Source of the DNA: Seohaeicola sp024304985
Lineage (GTDB): Bacteria > Pseudomonadota > Alphaproteobacteria > Rhodobacterales > Rhodobacteraceae
Length of the DNA: 64,000 nucleotides
Assembly (NCBI RefSeq): GCF_028802875.1
Contig: NZ_JARAMP010000012.1
Coordinates: forward strand, 1 to 64,000
Direction of reading: 5' to 3'
Shown here in pieces: positions 1 through 9,316 of the stretch (positions are counted from its first letter, which is position 1; the number at the start of each line of letters is the position of its first letter). Below the pieces are notes generated by a model that saw only the letters and a list, made by a program, of their open reading frames with translations, searched no databases and was not told where the DNA came from. A program made the translations under genes and the position numbers.

Positions 1-313
1 GCCTGCAAGCGCCTCGCGCCAATCTGAAGCCGACCCAGCCCAATCCGATACAGTCATGACCCAACGCTCCCATTCTCTCGGAAAGAATTGAATCAGAGAT
101 CTTCAAAATACGCAACTGTAGTACTAACGCGTGATAACCGTTCAGCTCCGGCAATTCCTTGTCGTGATAGTAATTGCGCTTCAGTTCGCGATAGATCGTG
201 GACGGAGCACGACCCAGCCGATCCGCCATCTTTGGAACCGGCATTTTGGCTTCACGCCACTTGGCAAGCTTCCGGCGCTCTTCCAAACTCAGGTGAGGGT
301 AGCAGCGTCCCAT
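1..313 (-). pseudogene. N-terminal remnant of an IS30-family transposase, running off the window edge
   Basis: A frame is open from an ATG at 313 down to base 1. Its first ~62 residues resemble the start of the intact IS30 transposase at 411-1403: a LSLEERR-type opening, an HTH with APSTIYRELKRN, then ELPELNGYHA. After that the similarity stops and the downstream sequence is not transposase-like, so this is probably a truncated copy joined to unrelated DNA at about base 128. A GGAGG sits 7 bases before the ATG. Whether the frame ends just beyond the edge cannot be seen. Confidence 0.6.
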
Positions 314-394
314 TCGACATCCTCCATGCAACATTCTGTTTTGATACAGAATTTGCACTTCGGATGTGAATCCACCCGTGAAATCTCAAGGTAC

Positions 395-1447
395 GTTGCG
401 ACAGGTTCCGCTATCTCAGTTTCATCAGTTCTTCCCTGAATGCTTCAGTCGGTGTGCGCCATCCGAGGCATTTTCTGGGTGTGTTGTTCAAGCGGTCGCA
501 AATCGCCTTCATATCGCGATTTGAGAGAGCGGCCACGGGCGCATCTCGTGGCAGAAACCGACGCGCCCGCTTGTTCAGGTTCTCGACAGAGCCCTTCTGC
601 CACGGAGCCTGCGGATCACAGAACCACGCCTCAGTGCCGATCCCTGGCTTGAGTTTGCGCCAGTCGCGGAACTCAATCCCGCGATCGAACGTGATTGATT
701 TGCGTGCAGGTTGGGGCAGGGGTTCCATAACGCCCATCAGGCGGTTCATCAGGTGCGTCGTGCTGCGATCATTGTTCCGGAACAGGACGGCGAAGCGCGT
801 CTTGCGCTCGACCAGTGAAGCTACATTCATTTTGCCCTGTGCACGTTCAAAGATCATGAGATCGCCCTCCCATTCGCCAAATGTCTCACGCGATCTGACG
901 TAGGCGGGCCGCTCATGGATCGACCGATCCGGCGGAAAAACAAGGCCACGCGGCGTGCGTCGACCTCGCGGATGCCGCTTCTTACGTCGATGCGGCAGAT
1001 AACGGGCCAATTGTTCAGACTGGCCGTCGGGCCCGTAAATATAGGCATAGATCGTCTCATGGCTGACGCGCAAATCTTGACCCTCATACCGCAAGCGCCC
1101 CGCGATCTGTTCCGGTGACCATCCTTCCTCCAACTGCTTGATAACATGAACTCGAAGATCCACGAACCGCACCAGCTTGCGACGCCGAGCGCGACGCTCG
1201 ACAGCAGACCTCTGGGCATTCATCCCATAATAGCCATTCAGGTTTGGCAGGTCGTCGTCGACAAATCGATTCCGCTTGATCTCGCGATACACAGTCGAGC
1301 GATGCCTGCCGACCTCAGCGGCGATCTTGTCGACGGACATTTTGGCGTTCAACATATCTTCAATCGCACGCCTCTCGCGTAGGTTCAGCTCTGTGTGGGC
1401 CATCTTTCATTCTCCTGCTTTCCAGCAAGATAGGGGATTTGTCGCAA
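395..1447 (-). mobile_element. IS30-family insertion sequence with imperfect terminal inverted repeats
   Basis: The intact transposase gene is bracketed by matching ends. The left end (395-416) begins GTTGCGACAGGTTCC and finishes CTATCT. The reverse complement of the right end (about 1428-1447) begins GTTGCGACAAATCCC and also finishes CTATCT. The left repeat overlaps the transposase stop codon. A target duplication could not be assigned with confidence; IS30-family elements usually make very short ones. The element lies about 80 bp upstream of the truncated IS30 gene at 1-313, so two IS30-type elements accumulated here. Confidence 0.8.
411..1403 (-). CDS. IS30-family transposase, intact
   Basis: This 330-residue protein has the IS30 plan. 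An N-terminal helix-turn-helix (about residues 8-45) contains RHRSTVYREIKRN. The central/C-terminal DDE integrase core has Asp181 in GEWEGDLM, Asp240 in ITFDRG and Glu274 in GSVENLNKRARR. The second acidic residue and the Glu are separated by 33 residues, the DD(33)E spacing expected for IS30. Length is normal and no frame disruption is seen, so it may be active. It catalyses cut and joining of its own IS ends. Confidence 0.95.
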   Translation of the reverse strand: MAHTELNLRERRAIEDMLNAKMSVDKIAAEVGRHRSTVYREIKRNRFVDDDLPNLNGYYGMNAQRSAVERRARRRKLVRFVDLRVHVIKQLEEGWSPEQIAGRLRYEGQDLRVSHETIYAYIYGPDGQSEQLARYLPHRRKKRHPRGRRTPRGLVFPPDRSIHERPAYVRSRETFGEWEGDLMIFERAQGKMNVASLVERKTRFAVLFRNNDRSTTHLMNRLMGVMEPLPQPARKSITFDRGIEFRDWRKLKPGIGTEAWFCDPQAPWQKGSVENLNKRARRFLPRDAPVAALSNRDMKAICDRLNNTPRKCLGWRTPTEAFREELMKLR

Positions 1448-1501
1448 CCCAAGTTAGAATGTGCCCGGCTACAATTAAGAATACGGATAATTCGTTTTAT
1501 G

Positions 1502-2335
1502 TTAAGGCAATCTCCAGATCCCTTCGTCCTGAACCACCCGGGATTCTGAAAGAAGCTTCTCCAGATGCGCCGCGGCATTTCGTTCGGCGGCCATTGCAAT
1601 ATGCGGGTCAGATTTTTTGTAAACAGAAGTGGCGATATTCTGGAGCGAGTCGGAGGTACTTGAGAGGTGCGCGAGAATCTCCGACTCACGACGCATCCGG
1701 TTGGCGAGCAACCGTTTGACGTACGGTCCCGGGTCCCGGAGTACAGGTCCGTGACCCGGCAGGCTGACCTTATCGTTGCGATCGATTAGCCGCTGAAGCT
1801 GGGTGCAGTAATCGCGCATGTTGCCGTCAGGGGGGCTGACTATAGAACTGTTCCAACTCATCACGTGATCGCCTGTGAAAAGTACTCCATCCGGCCTCGC
1901 GAAGCAGAGGTGATCGCTCGCATGACCAGGTGTGTGCAGGACAGTAAGACCAGCGATCACCTGCCCGTCTTTCAAAAAGCCGTCAGGTTGAAACGCATCG
2001 TCAGGAAATGCGCGCGAAACATAAACCGGCAAACCTGTACGTTCGCGCAATGCCGGCACGGCCCCGAAATGATCGGAATGGTGATGTGTCAGGAGAATTC
2101 CGGCAGGGTTGGCTCCCAAATTCTCGACGATTGCTTCGAAATGTGCACTGTCTTCTGCTGGACCGGGGTCGATAATGAACCGACCGTCAGGAGTATCAAT
2201 GATATAGCTATTCGTCCCGTGATAGGTCATCTTCCCGGGATTGTTGGCAACGATCCTTAGGATTCCCTCGGCCACCTCTACGCCCTGCGCACGAGGAGGG
2301 TCAGGCTCACCGTAAAACATGTTGTTTCTTGTCAT
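1502..2335 (-). CDS. Metallo-beta-lactamase-fold hydrolase (glyoxalase II / LACTB2-like)
   Basis: This 277-residue cytosolic protein has all metal ligands of the MBL fold: HHHSDH at residues 84-89, His138 in HTPGH, Asp156 in FTGDH and His195 in LPGHGP. A C-terminal helical region of ~80 residues resembles the substrate-binding extension of LACTB2/glyoxalase II-like enzymes. Family members hydrolyse thioesters, esters or other activated bonds. Given the acyl-CoA context a thioesterase role is plausible but unproven. It lies downstream of bioY on the same strand with a 139-bp gap, and its 3' end is ~55 bp from the IS30 repeat. The start at 2335 is uncertain; Met at 2320 is an alternative. Confidence 0.85.
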   Translation of the reverse strand: MTRNNMFYGEPDPPRAQGVEVAEGILRIVANNPGKMTYHGTNSYIIDTPDGRFIIDPGPAEDSAHFEAIVENLGANPAGILLTHHHSDHFGAVPALRERTGLPVYVSRAFPDDAFQPDGFLKDGQVIAGLTVLHTPGHASDHLCFARPDGVLFTGDHVMSWNSSIVSPPDGNMRDYCTQLQRLIDRNDKVSLPGHGPVLRDPGPYVKRLLANRMRRESEILAHLSSTSDSLQNIATSVYKKSDPHIAMAAERNAAAHLEKLLSESRVVQDEGIWRLP

Positions 2336-2474
2336 TCTTTACGACCATGTATTGATTGCGAACAATCCGTATCATGCAGCTCCGCCTCTTGCTCTTGCAC
2401 AGTTTCGGAAGCCTCAAGCTGGTTTTCAGCGCCGGTCGAACCCGGCACTGGAACAAAGCAACGAAGCCCAGCGT

Positions 2475-3041
2475 TCAAACACGGCCCCGATTTTGGAACC
2501 CTGTATACAGCACCACAGCAATTGCCGCCTTGGCCAGATCTCCAAGCAGGAACGGGTAAAGCCCGGCGTTCATCAATTTTTCTCCATAGCCGATAAAGCC
2601 GCCCAGCCAGAAGAGCCCTGCGCAGTACATAAGCATGGAACCGAAAAGTACAGCGACAGTTGCTCTGAATGCAGGCTGAAACCCTCTCAACTTTTGAACC
2701 ATCCATCCAGCGGCAGCCGCTGCGAGTGCGAACCCAATCAAGTATCCGCCTGTGGGGCCGGCAATATAGACCAATCCGGCCGGCGCGGGAGGCGTGCCAG
2801 CGAAAACCGGAAGGCCAAGCGCGCCTTCCAGAAGGTAGATTACTACAACAAGTCCACCGCGAACTGGACCCAGAAAAAGTCCAAGGCCCAGGACTGCTAG
2901 GGATTGGGTCGACATCGGAACCGGGTAGAAAGGAACCACGATTTTCGCGGAGAGTGTCAGAAGAATGGTGCCGATGAGTATAGTTGCGAACTCTCGGGAC
3001 AGACTTGCGAGTGGTTGGCGTTGAGTAGATTCCAAATTCAT
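2475..3041 (-). CDS. bioY: Biotin transporter BioY (ECF S component)
   Basis: The 188-residue hydrophobic protein has about six membrane segments and BioY-type motifs: VPFYPVPMSTQSLAVLGLG in the first third, then GPTGGYLIGF and a C-terminal FLLGDLAKAAIA. BioY is the substrate-binding S component of energy-coupling-factor transporters and can import biotin with or without an ECF module; no EcfA/EcfT genes are seen here. The ATG at 3041 is preferred over an upstream in-frame extension because AAGGA precedes it and the extension is not family-like. It sits beside four biotin-dependent carboxylase gene sets, a natural consumer of its substrate. Confidence 0.92.
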   Translation of the reverse strand: MNLESTQRQPLASLSREFATILIGTILLTLSAKIVVPFYPVPMSTQSLAVLGLGLFLGPVRGGLVVVIYLLEGALGLPVFAGTPPAPAGLVYIAGPTGGYLIGFALAAAAAGWMVQKLRGFQPAFRATVAVLFGSMLMYCAGLFWLGGFIGYGEKLMNAGLYPFLLGDLAKAAIAVVLYTGFQNRGRV

Positions 3042-3094
3042 TTTGTTAGTCCTTGTGTCAGTTGGTCGTTGATATGGTTTTTGTAATGGTGAGT

Positions 3095-4261
3095 TCACAT
3101 CCGCTTGGCGACCTCTTCGAGCATGACCTCGGTGGCACCGCCGCCGATGGCCTGGACACGGGCATCGCGCGACATGCGTTCCACGGGTGTTTCCCGCATA
3201 TAGCCCATACCGCCATGGAACTGGACACAGTCGTAAAGCACGCTGTTTACCAGCTCGCCACAATAGGCCTTGACCATCGATACTTCTTTGACGCAATCGC
3301 GGCCCGCGGCATCTAGTGACGCAGCGTGATAGGTAAGCTGACGTCCCGCTTCAATCCGGGTCTGGCAATCGGCCAATCGCTGGCGCACTGCCTGCTTGTC
3401 CCACAGCACACCACCGAAAGCCTTGCGCTGCTTGACGTAATCCACAGTCATTTCCAGTGCGGATTGCGCCTCGGCGCAGGCCATTGCACCCAGCACGATC
3501 CGTTCGTTCTGGAAGTTCTTCATCACCGAGTAGAAGCCCCGGTTCACCTCCCCCAGCACGTTCTCTGCCGGGATGCGCACATCCTCGAAGATCAGTTCGG
3601 CGGTGTCCGAGCACAGCCAGCCGGTCTTGTTCAGCGCCCGGCCGACAGAGAACCCCGGTGTGCCCTTTTCGACCGTGAACATGGTGATCCCGCGCGAGCC
3701 CTTGGCGTCCGGGTCGGTCTTGGCGCCGACGAAATAGATGTCGCCATGCACGCCGTTGGTGATGAACATCTTGGTGCCGTTGATCACCCAGTCCGATCCG
3801 TCCTGCACCGCGCGCGTGCGCATCCCCGCCACGTCAGACCCGGCGCCCGGTTCGGTCACGGCCACTGCGGCAATCTTTTCGCCCGAGGTGATCGAGGGCA
3901 TCCAGCGCGCCTTTTGTTCGGGCGTACCGGCGTTTTCAAGATGCGGCGAGGCCATGTCGGTATGGACCAGAACCGTGGCCGAAAACCCGCCGAAGGTGGA
4001 GCGCCCCGCTTCCTCGGCCAGCACGACGCTGGACATCACATTTAGCCCTGCGCCGCCATATTGCTCGTCATAGCGCATGCCCAGCACGCCCAGATCGCCC
4101 ATTCGGCGCAGCACGTCACGCGGCACCATGCCATCCCTTTCCCAAGCGTCGGCCTTGGCCGTCACTTCGGTTTCGATGAAGCGGCGCAGCTGCGCGCGGA
4201 TCATGTTAAGGTCCTCACTGAACGGGCCTGTGGCCGCATCAATCATGTCATGCTTGGTCAT
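3095..4261 (-). CDS. Acyl-CoA dehydrogenase (isovaleryl/citronellyl-CoA dehydrogenase type)
   Basis: This 388-residue flavoprotein has the full family plan: N-terminal helices, a TEPGAGSDVAG FAD/substrate motif near residue 140, a beta domain with TKMFITNG, and a C-terminal QFHGGMGYMRETPVE block. The usual C-terminal catalytic Glu is replaced (AIGGGATEV). A Glu is present in FQNERIV, the position used by isovaleryl-CoA dehydrogenases, which supports a beta-methyl-branched acyl-CoA substrate. It is the last gene of the tetR-led carboxylase operon and starts with an ATGA overlap on the biotin carboxylase stop. AtuD- or LiuA-like roles cannot be separated here. Confidence 0.9.
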   Translation of the reverse strand: MTKHDMIDAATGPFSEDLNMIRAQLRRFIETEVTAKADAWERDGMVPRDVLRRMGDLGVLGMRYDEQYGGAGLNVMSSVVLAEEAGRSTFGGFSATVLVHTDMASPHLENAGTPEQKARWMPSITSGEKIAAVAVTEPGAGSDVAGMRTRAVQDGSDWVINGTKMFITNGVHGDIYFVGAKTDPDAKGSRGITMFTVEKGTPGFSVGRALNKTGWLCSDTAELIFEDVRIPAENVLGEVNRGFYSVMKNFQNERIVLGAMACAEAQSALEMTVDYVKQRKAFGGVLWDKQAVRQRLADCQTRIEAGRQLTYHAASLDAAGRDCVKEVSMVKAYCGELVNSVLYDCVQFHGGMGYMRETPVERMSRDARVQAIGGGATEVMLEEVAKRM

Positions 4262-6264
4262 TGGGTTTCCTCTGGATCGAGTTTTACAAGGGGCGCTTGC
4301 CCGGCGACGGTGTCGCCGGCGGCGCAGTAGATTTCGGCTACGATGCCCGCAAACGGGGCGACCAGGCTTTGCAGCAGTTTCATCGCCTCAAGCACCACCA
4401 GTGTATCGCCCGCCGCGACCCGATCGCCGGGCGCGACCCGCAGTTCGACCACTGCACCGGGCATCGGCGTGACAAGCAAGTCTGCCCCGCCGACCTTTCC
4501 CGAAGCGCGTTGCAGGTGTCTGTCCTCCAGCGTTTCAATGGCAAACCCGGCCATACCATCCGGCGTTGACAGAAACACCTGCCAGTGTTTTTTCGTGCGG
4601 CGCAGGTGCGCGGCGCGGGTAAAGGGCACGCCGCCAACGCGCCCTGTCAGGCGGTCGGCGGTCAGGCCGGGCGCTTCGACGGTAACAGGGGTGCCGTCCG
4701 GCAATCTGATCGTCAGATGCCTTTTATCGCCCGCCGCGCTGGTCGGGTCTTCGTCGCCCAAGGCCCAATAGAAGGCAGCGCCGGGCCGGCCTGCGGGCGC
4801 GGTCAGACGCCACGCACCTAGACCTTGCCAAGGGGTGTTCCCGGCCGTCGGGACCAGATGCAAATGCAGGGCCAGTGTGGCTAGCGCGCGGCTTTGCGCA
4901 TCGGGTGCGGGGGGTGCCCACCCGTTCACAAACATCTCGCCAAGCCCGGCGGTGTGATGCCGGATCGCGGCAAAGTCGGGATGAATTAACAAGGCGCGCT
5001 GAAACGCCAGGTTCAGCCCCAGCCCGCCCACGGCAAAGCCGTCGATTGCGGCCACGCTCTTGCGGATGGCCTGCGCCCGGTCCGGCGCATGGATGATCAG
5101 CTTGGCCAACATGGAATCGTAGTGATGGCCGACAGTTGAACCTTCCCCGACGCCCGTATCCAGCCGCACGCCCGAAGGCGGCACCCACAGCGTGATCCTG
5201 CCGGTTTCGGGGCGGTAATTCTCGGCCGGGTTTTCGGCGGCAACGCGCACTTCGATGGCGTGGCCTTCGAAGTGTACGTCGGGTTGCTGGAAAGTCAGCC
5301 GCTCGCCCCGCGCGATGCGCAACTGCCATTCGACCAAGTCGATTCCGGTGATCGCCTCGGTGACGGGATGTTCGACCTGAAGGCGGGTATTCATCTCAAG
5401 GAAGTAATAGGCGCGGCGCTCGGGGTCATATAGGTATTCAACCGTTCCGGCAGAGCGGTATCCGATCGCCTGTGCAAGGCGCACGGCGGCAGCGCGCATA
5501 TGCTCGCGCAGATCGTCTGGCAGATTCGGCGCGGGGGCCTCTTCGATAAGCTTCTGGTGATTGCGTTGCAGCGAACAGTCCCGGTCGCCGAGATGCACCA
5601 GGTTGCCATGCGTGTCGCCCAGCACCTGCACCTCGACATGGCGGGAGCGGAGCGCATAGCGTTCCAAAAATACCGCCGGATCGCCGAACGCACCCTGCGC
5701 CTCTGCCCGGGCAGAGGCGATGGCCTTGGGCGCGTCGGCCATGTCGGTGACGAGACGCATCCCGCGTCCGCCACCGCCGGCGCTGGCCTTGACCAGGAAT
5801 GGCACCCCAAGCGCGCCCGCCTCTTGCAGCAGGCGTGAATCCGATTGATCGGCACCGCGGTACCCGGGCAGCACCGGCACCCCTGCGGCCTCGGCCGCAG
5901 CCTTCGCCGCGATCTTGGACCCCATTTGAGCGATGGCATCGGGTTCCGGTCCGATAAAGACTAGCCCTGCGGCCTCGACCGCTGCCGCGAAATCCGCGTT
6001 CTCGGACAGAAAGCCATAACCGGGATGCACCGCACCCGCGCCCGTGGCGCGCGCTGCCCCCAGGATGGCCGGGACGTTGAGGTAGCTTTCAGACGCAGCC
6101 GCCGGGCCGATACAGACAGCGTGATCCGCCTCGGCTACGAAGGGCGCGTCGCGGTCGGCCTCGGAAAAGACCGCAACCGTTTCCAGCCCCAGCTTGCGGC
6201 ACCCGCGCTGGATGCGCCGGGCGATCTCGCCCCGGTTGGTAATCAGGACGCGGGTGAAACTCAT
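4258..6264 (-). CDS. Acyl-CoA carboxylase alpha subunit: fused biotin carboxylase, BT and BCCP domains (MCC-like)
   Basis: The 668-residue protein carboxylates its own biotin with ATP and bicarbonate and presents it to the partner carboxyltransferase. Residues 1-~450 are biotin carboxylase: ITNRGEIARRI, ATP-grasp loop GGGGRGMR, EMNTRLQVEHPVTE. A linker/BT region follows, and a BCCP domain ends the protein with the biotin site EAMKL (Lys about 629). The ATG at 6264 is chosen because it makes an ATGA overlap with the hydratase stop; an in-frame Met at 6276 is possible. The partner beta subunit is at 7066-8664. The order beta, hydratase, alpha, dehydrogenase resembles liu operons. Confidence 0.93.
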   Translation of the reverse strand: MSFTRVLITNRGEIARRIQRGCRKLGLETVAVFSEADRDAPFVAEADHAVCIGPAAASESYLNVPAILGAARATGAGAVHPGYGFLSENADFAAAVEAAGLVFIGPEPDAIAQMGSKIAAKAAAEAAGVPVLPGYRGADQSDSRLLQEAGALGVPFLVKASAGGGGRGMRLVTDMADAPKAIASARAEAQGAFGDPAVFLERYALRSRHVEVQVLGDTHGNLVHLGDRDCSLQRNHQKLIEEAPAPNLPDDLREHMRAAAVRLAQAIGYRSAGTVEYLYDPERRAYYFLEMNTRLQVEHPVTEAITGIDLVEWQLRIARGERLTFQQPDVHFEGHAIEVRVAAENPAENYRPETGRITLWVPPSGVRLDTGVGEGSTVGHHYDSMLAKLIIHAPDRAQAIRKSVAAIDGFAVGGLGLNLAFQRALLIHPDFAAIRHHTAGLGEMFVNGWAPPAPDAQSRALATLALHLHLVPTAGNTPWQGLGAWRLTAPAGRPGAAFYWALGDEDPTSAAGDKRHLTIRLPDGTPVTVEAPGLTADRLTGRVGGVPFTRAAHLRRTKKHWQVFLSTPDGMAGFAIETLEDRHLQRASGKVGGADLLVTPMPGAVVELRVAPGDRVAAGDTLVVLEAMKLLQSLVAPFAGIVAEIYCAAGDTVAGQAPLVKLDPEETQ

Positions 6265-7055
6265 TTCACTCTCCACGAAGGCACGCTCTTGTTGAGAAAG
6301 CTGTTGATGCCTTCAATGCCTTCCCCGGTTTCCCAGGCGTCGGCCAGACGGTCGGCAGTGTAGATCATGTTGGTTTCCAGATCGTGACTGGCGACATAAG
6401 CGATCAGTGCCTTGGTATCCGCCACCGCGCCGGGCGCTGCCTGAAGGTGATCGTGCACCACCCGTTCAACGGCGGCATCCAACGCGTCGGCGGCGACGAC
6501 CTCGGAAAGTAGCCCGATCCTTTCGGCGCGCGCGCTGTCGAAGAGCGCGCCCGACAGCATGGTTTCACGCGCGTGCACCTTGCCGATGCGGGCCACCACG
6601 TAGGGCGAGATATTGGCGGGCAGCAGACCCAGTTTCACTTCGGTCAAGCCATAGCGTGCGCCTTCTGCGCCGATGGTATAGTCGCAGACCGAAATCATGC
6701 CGACGCCACCGCCATATGCCGGGCCGTTGATCCGCCCGATCAGCGGCTTTTGCAGCGTGTCCAGTCGGCGCAACAGATGCGCGAGCGTGGCGCTTTGTTT
6801 GACCCGCTCGGCGCGGGATTTTTCGACGTTGGAGGCGAACCAATTGAAATCCCCTCCAGCGCAAAAGCTAGTGCCGGCACCGGTCAGAACCACGATACGG
6901 ACGTTTTTATCGGATACCAGTCGCCCGGCCGCGTCGCAAAGTTCGGTGATCAGCGTGCCGTTCAGGGCATTGTGCTTGTCCGGCCGGTTCAAGGTCAGGG
7001 TGGCGACGCCACGCGCATCGGTCTCAAGCCGGATGGTTTCATAAGTTGTCGTCAT
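6261..7055 (-). CDS. Enoyl-CoA hydratase family protein, probable methylglutaconyl-CoA hydratase-like (LiuC type)
   Basis: This 264-residue crotonase-fold enzyme has the oxyanion-hole blocks AGTSFCAGGDF (about residue 63) and INGPAYGGGVGMISVCDY (about 105). Crotonases stabilise CoA-ester enolates; hydratases of this type add water to carboxylated enoyl-CoAs. Its position between the carboxylase beta and alpha genes is that of LiuC/AtuE-type hydratases, which act on the product of methylcrotonyl- or geranyl-CoA carboxylase. The exact substrate is inferred only from context. Confidence 0.88.
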   Translation of the reverse strand: MTTTYETIRLETDARGVATLTLNRPDKHNALNGTLITELCDAAGRLVSDKNVRIVVLTGAGTSFCAGGDFNWFASNVEKSRAERVKQSATLAHLLRRLDTLQKPLIGRINGPAYGGGVGMISVCDYTIGAEGARYGLTEVKLGLLPANISPYVVARIGKVHARETMLSGALFDSARAERIGLLSEVVAADALDAAVERVVHDHLQAAPGAVADTKALIAYVASHDLETNMIYTADRLADAWETGEGIEGINSFLNKSVPSWRVK

Positions 7056-7065
7056 TTCACCGACC

Positions 7066-8664
7066 TCACATTCTGAATACGGGCGTGTGGCGCTCGACCT
7101 TGGGGACAGATGAAACGACGGCCAGGCACAGGCCTAGAATGTCACGGGTTTGCCCGGGCTCGATCAACCCGTCATCCCATAGACGCGAAGTGGCGTAATA
7201 CGGATCGGACTGTTCGCCATATTGGGCACGTACCTGCGTCTCGATCTCAGCAAGATCGGTCTCTATCTTTTCAGGTTCGCCGGCTTTCTGGCGGCGCAGC
7301 TCCTGCATCACGTTGGTCGCGATGTCCGCGGACATGGTGGCCAACTCCGCCATCGGCCAGGCAAAGAGGAAATTCGGTGCAAATCCGCGTCCGCACATGC
7401 CGTAATTGCCCGCTCCATAGGATCCGCCAAGCAGGACTGACAATCGCGGCACCTTGGCAACCGACATGGCATAGACCAGCTTGGCGCTGTTCTTGGCGAT
7501 GCCGCCACGCTCCGCCTCGGTCCCGACCATGAAACCCGCGATGTTGTGCAAGAACAGTAGCGGGATATTGCGCTGGTCGCACATCGAGACGAACTGCGCC
7601 CCCTTCAGCGAACTGTCCGACATCAGCGCGCCGTTGTTGGCCAGGATACCGACCCGATAGCCGTGGATCCGCCCGGTGCCGCAAACCAGCGTCTCACCCC
7701 AGCCGGGCTTGAATTCGCGGAACTCGCCCGCGTCGATCATGCGCAGCAGAACCTCGCGCATGTCGTAGGGCTGCTTGCGGTCGGCGCTGATGATGCCGAG
7801 CAATTCTGACGGATCATGCGCGGGCGGCGCGGGGGCTGCGTCGGGCGGCATCGGGCGCGACTGGCCCAACTCGGCCACGATGTCGCGCATCAGCGCCAGC
7901 GCATGGTATTCGTCCTCGGCCAGATGGTCGGACACGCCCGAGACGCGCGAATGCATCTCGGCACCACCCAGCGTTTCGCCATCGGCCACTTCGTTGATCG
8001 CCACCTTGACGATAGAGGGCCCGCCCAGATGGATGCGCGCGTTGCCGCGCACCATGATGACCTCGTCCGACAGCGCGGGAATATAGGCCCCGCCTGCCGT
8101 GCAGCCGCCGAACACGGCCGAGATCTGCGGCAAGCCGCTGGCCGACATGTTGGTCTGGCGATAGAAGGAATTGCCGAAATGGCGGGCGTCGGGAAAGACC
8201 CGGTCCTGCTCAGGCAGATAGGCCCCGCCGCAATCCACCAGATAAAGGCAGGGCAACCGGTTTTCCGCCGCGATTTCCTGGGCGCGGATGTGCTTTTGCA
8301 CCGTCTCGTGGTAAAATGACCCGCCCTTCACCGTCGCGTCATTGGCGATCACCATGCAGGGCAGCCCATGAACGATGCCGATGCCTGTCACGATTCCCGC
8401 ACCTGGCACCTCGCCGCCGTATTGCCCGTAGGCCGCGAGCGACGACAGTTCCAGAAACGCCGTGCCCGGATCCACCAGCAAGTCGATCCTCTCGCGTACC
8501 AGCAGCTTGCCGCGCTTGCGGTGGCGCTCGACCATGTCGAGGCGCCCGCCCGAGGTGGCCACGGCCATCCGCGCGCGCAAGGTCCCGACCCGCGCGCTTT
8601 GCGCCTGGTGATTCCGCGCATAGATCTCTGATGCGGTCAGCACTGCTGTTTCAAGGCGCGCCAT
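7066..8664 (-). CDS. Acyl-CoA carboxylase carboxyltransferase (beta) subunit, MCC-like
   Basis: The 532-residue protein contains the two crotonase-like halves of a biotin-dependent carboxyltransferase. The N half has ANDATVKGGSFYH, DCGGAYLPEQ and GGCTAGGAYIPALSDE; the C half has NNGALMSDSSLKGAQF and GGSYGAGNYGMCGR. It moves CO2 from carboxybiotin to an acyl-CoA. The sequence style is that of 3-methylcrotonyl/geranyl-CoA carboxylase beta subunits rather than acetyl-CoA carboxylase. It is the first enzyme gene after the TetR gene, only 3 bp downstream of its stop, and pairs with the alpha subunit at 4258-6264. Confidence 0.93.
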   Translation of the reverse strand: MARLETAVLTASEIYARNHQAQSARVGTLRARMAVATSGGRLDMVERHRKRGKLLVRERIDLLVDPGTAFLELSSLAAYGQYGGEVPGAGIVTGIGIVHGLPCMVIANDATVKGGSFYHETVQKHIRAQEIAAENRLPCLYLVDCGGAYLPEQDRVFPDARHFGNSFYRQTNMSASGLPQISAVFGGCTAGGAYIPALSDEVIMVRGNARIHLGGPSIVKVAINEVADGETLGGAEMHSRVSGVSDHLAEDEYHALALMRDIVAELGQSRPMPPDAAPAPPAHDPSELLGIISADRKQPYDMREVLLRMIDAGEFREFKPGWGETLVCGTGRIHGYRVGILANNGALMSDSSLKGAQFVSMCDQRNIPLLFLHNIAGFMVGTEAERGGIAKNSAKLVYAMSVAKVPRLSVLLGGSYGAGNYGMCGRGFAPNFLFAWPMAELATMSADIATNVMQELRRQKAGEPEKIETDLAEIETQVRAQYGEQSDPYYATSRLWDDGLIEPGQTRDILGLCLAVVSSVPKVERHTPVFRM

Positions 8665-8667
8665 GGC

Positions 8668-9297
8668 TCAGGTCTCCTGTCTTTCAAGTATTCCGTTGAG
8701 AAACACATCGGCATAGGTGCGTGACAGCGCCTCTGCGCTGCCGCGGTGCGGATCGAACCATTCAAGCGTGGCGTTCAGCGCACCGATCAACATCAGGCGC
8801 AGGCGGCGGATGTCCACTTCGCGTTTCAGCGCGCCGTCTGCCTGAAGCCGGGACAACAGGTTGTCCCATTCGGCCTCATAGGCCCGGCGCGTGTGCAGAT
8901 TGGCATCGCGGACGGATTGCGGCACCTGCCCGAAAATGCGCACATTGGCCGAGGAATAATCGCTGACGTCCAGAAGCGCGCGCAGATGCGCCCTGATCGC
9001 TGCCCGCAGGATCGCCTCGGCGCCGGCGCTCTCGGGCAAGGCGGAAAGGGCTTGGCGCATGCTCTCATGAACGACCTGAATACCTGCATCCAGAACGGCG
9101 GCGACGATCTCATCCTTTGAGCCGAAATGGTAATATATGCTGCCCGCCTTGATCCCTGCGGCTGCGGCGATTTTTCTGAGTGACACCGACCCATAGCCCT
9201 GCTCGCGAAACAGCCGCGCCGCAACATCCAGGACGCCACCACGCCCGACCGCCCCACGGGGGATTTCGTTGAGCTTACTAGCTGTGGTATTCGCCAT
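8668..9297 (-). CDS. TetR-family transcriptional regulator
   Basis: The 209-residue protein has an N-terminal TetR helix-turn-helix (about residues 20-65: VSLRKIAAAAGIKAGSIYYHF) and an all-helical ligand domain. The ligand domain contains SSANVRIF and NATLEWFDP, features shared with both halves of the double TetR at 36197-37552. It heads the carboxylase operon, and a CTAAC-N4-GTTAG palindrome lies ~30 bp upstream of its start, so autoregulation is likely. By analogy with regulators of branched-chain or isoprenoid acyl-CoA catabolism the inducer is probably an acyl-CoA, but this is inferred. Confidence 0.92.
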   Translation of the reverse strand: MANTTASKLNEIPRGAVGRGGVLDVAARLFREQGYGSVSLRKIAAAAGIKAGSIYYHFGSKDEIVAAVLDAGIQVVHESMRQALSALPESAGAEAILRAAIRAHLRALLDVSDYSSANVRIFGQVPQSVRDANLHTRRAYEAEWDNLLSRLQADGALKREVDIRRLRLMLIGALNATLEWFDPHRGSAEALSRTYADVFLNGILERQET

Positions 9298-9316
9298 GGG
9301 GTCTCTTTACGGTATA

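Noticed and set aside
333..352. Small palindrome ATTCTGT-N6-ACAGAAT upstream of the truncated IS30 gene
   Set aside because: It is short and isolated, without a second copy or a clear link to an IS end; chance is not excluded.
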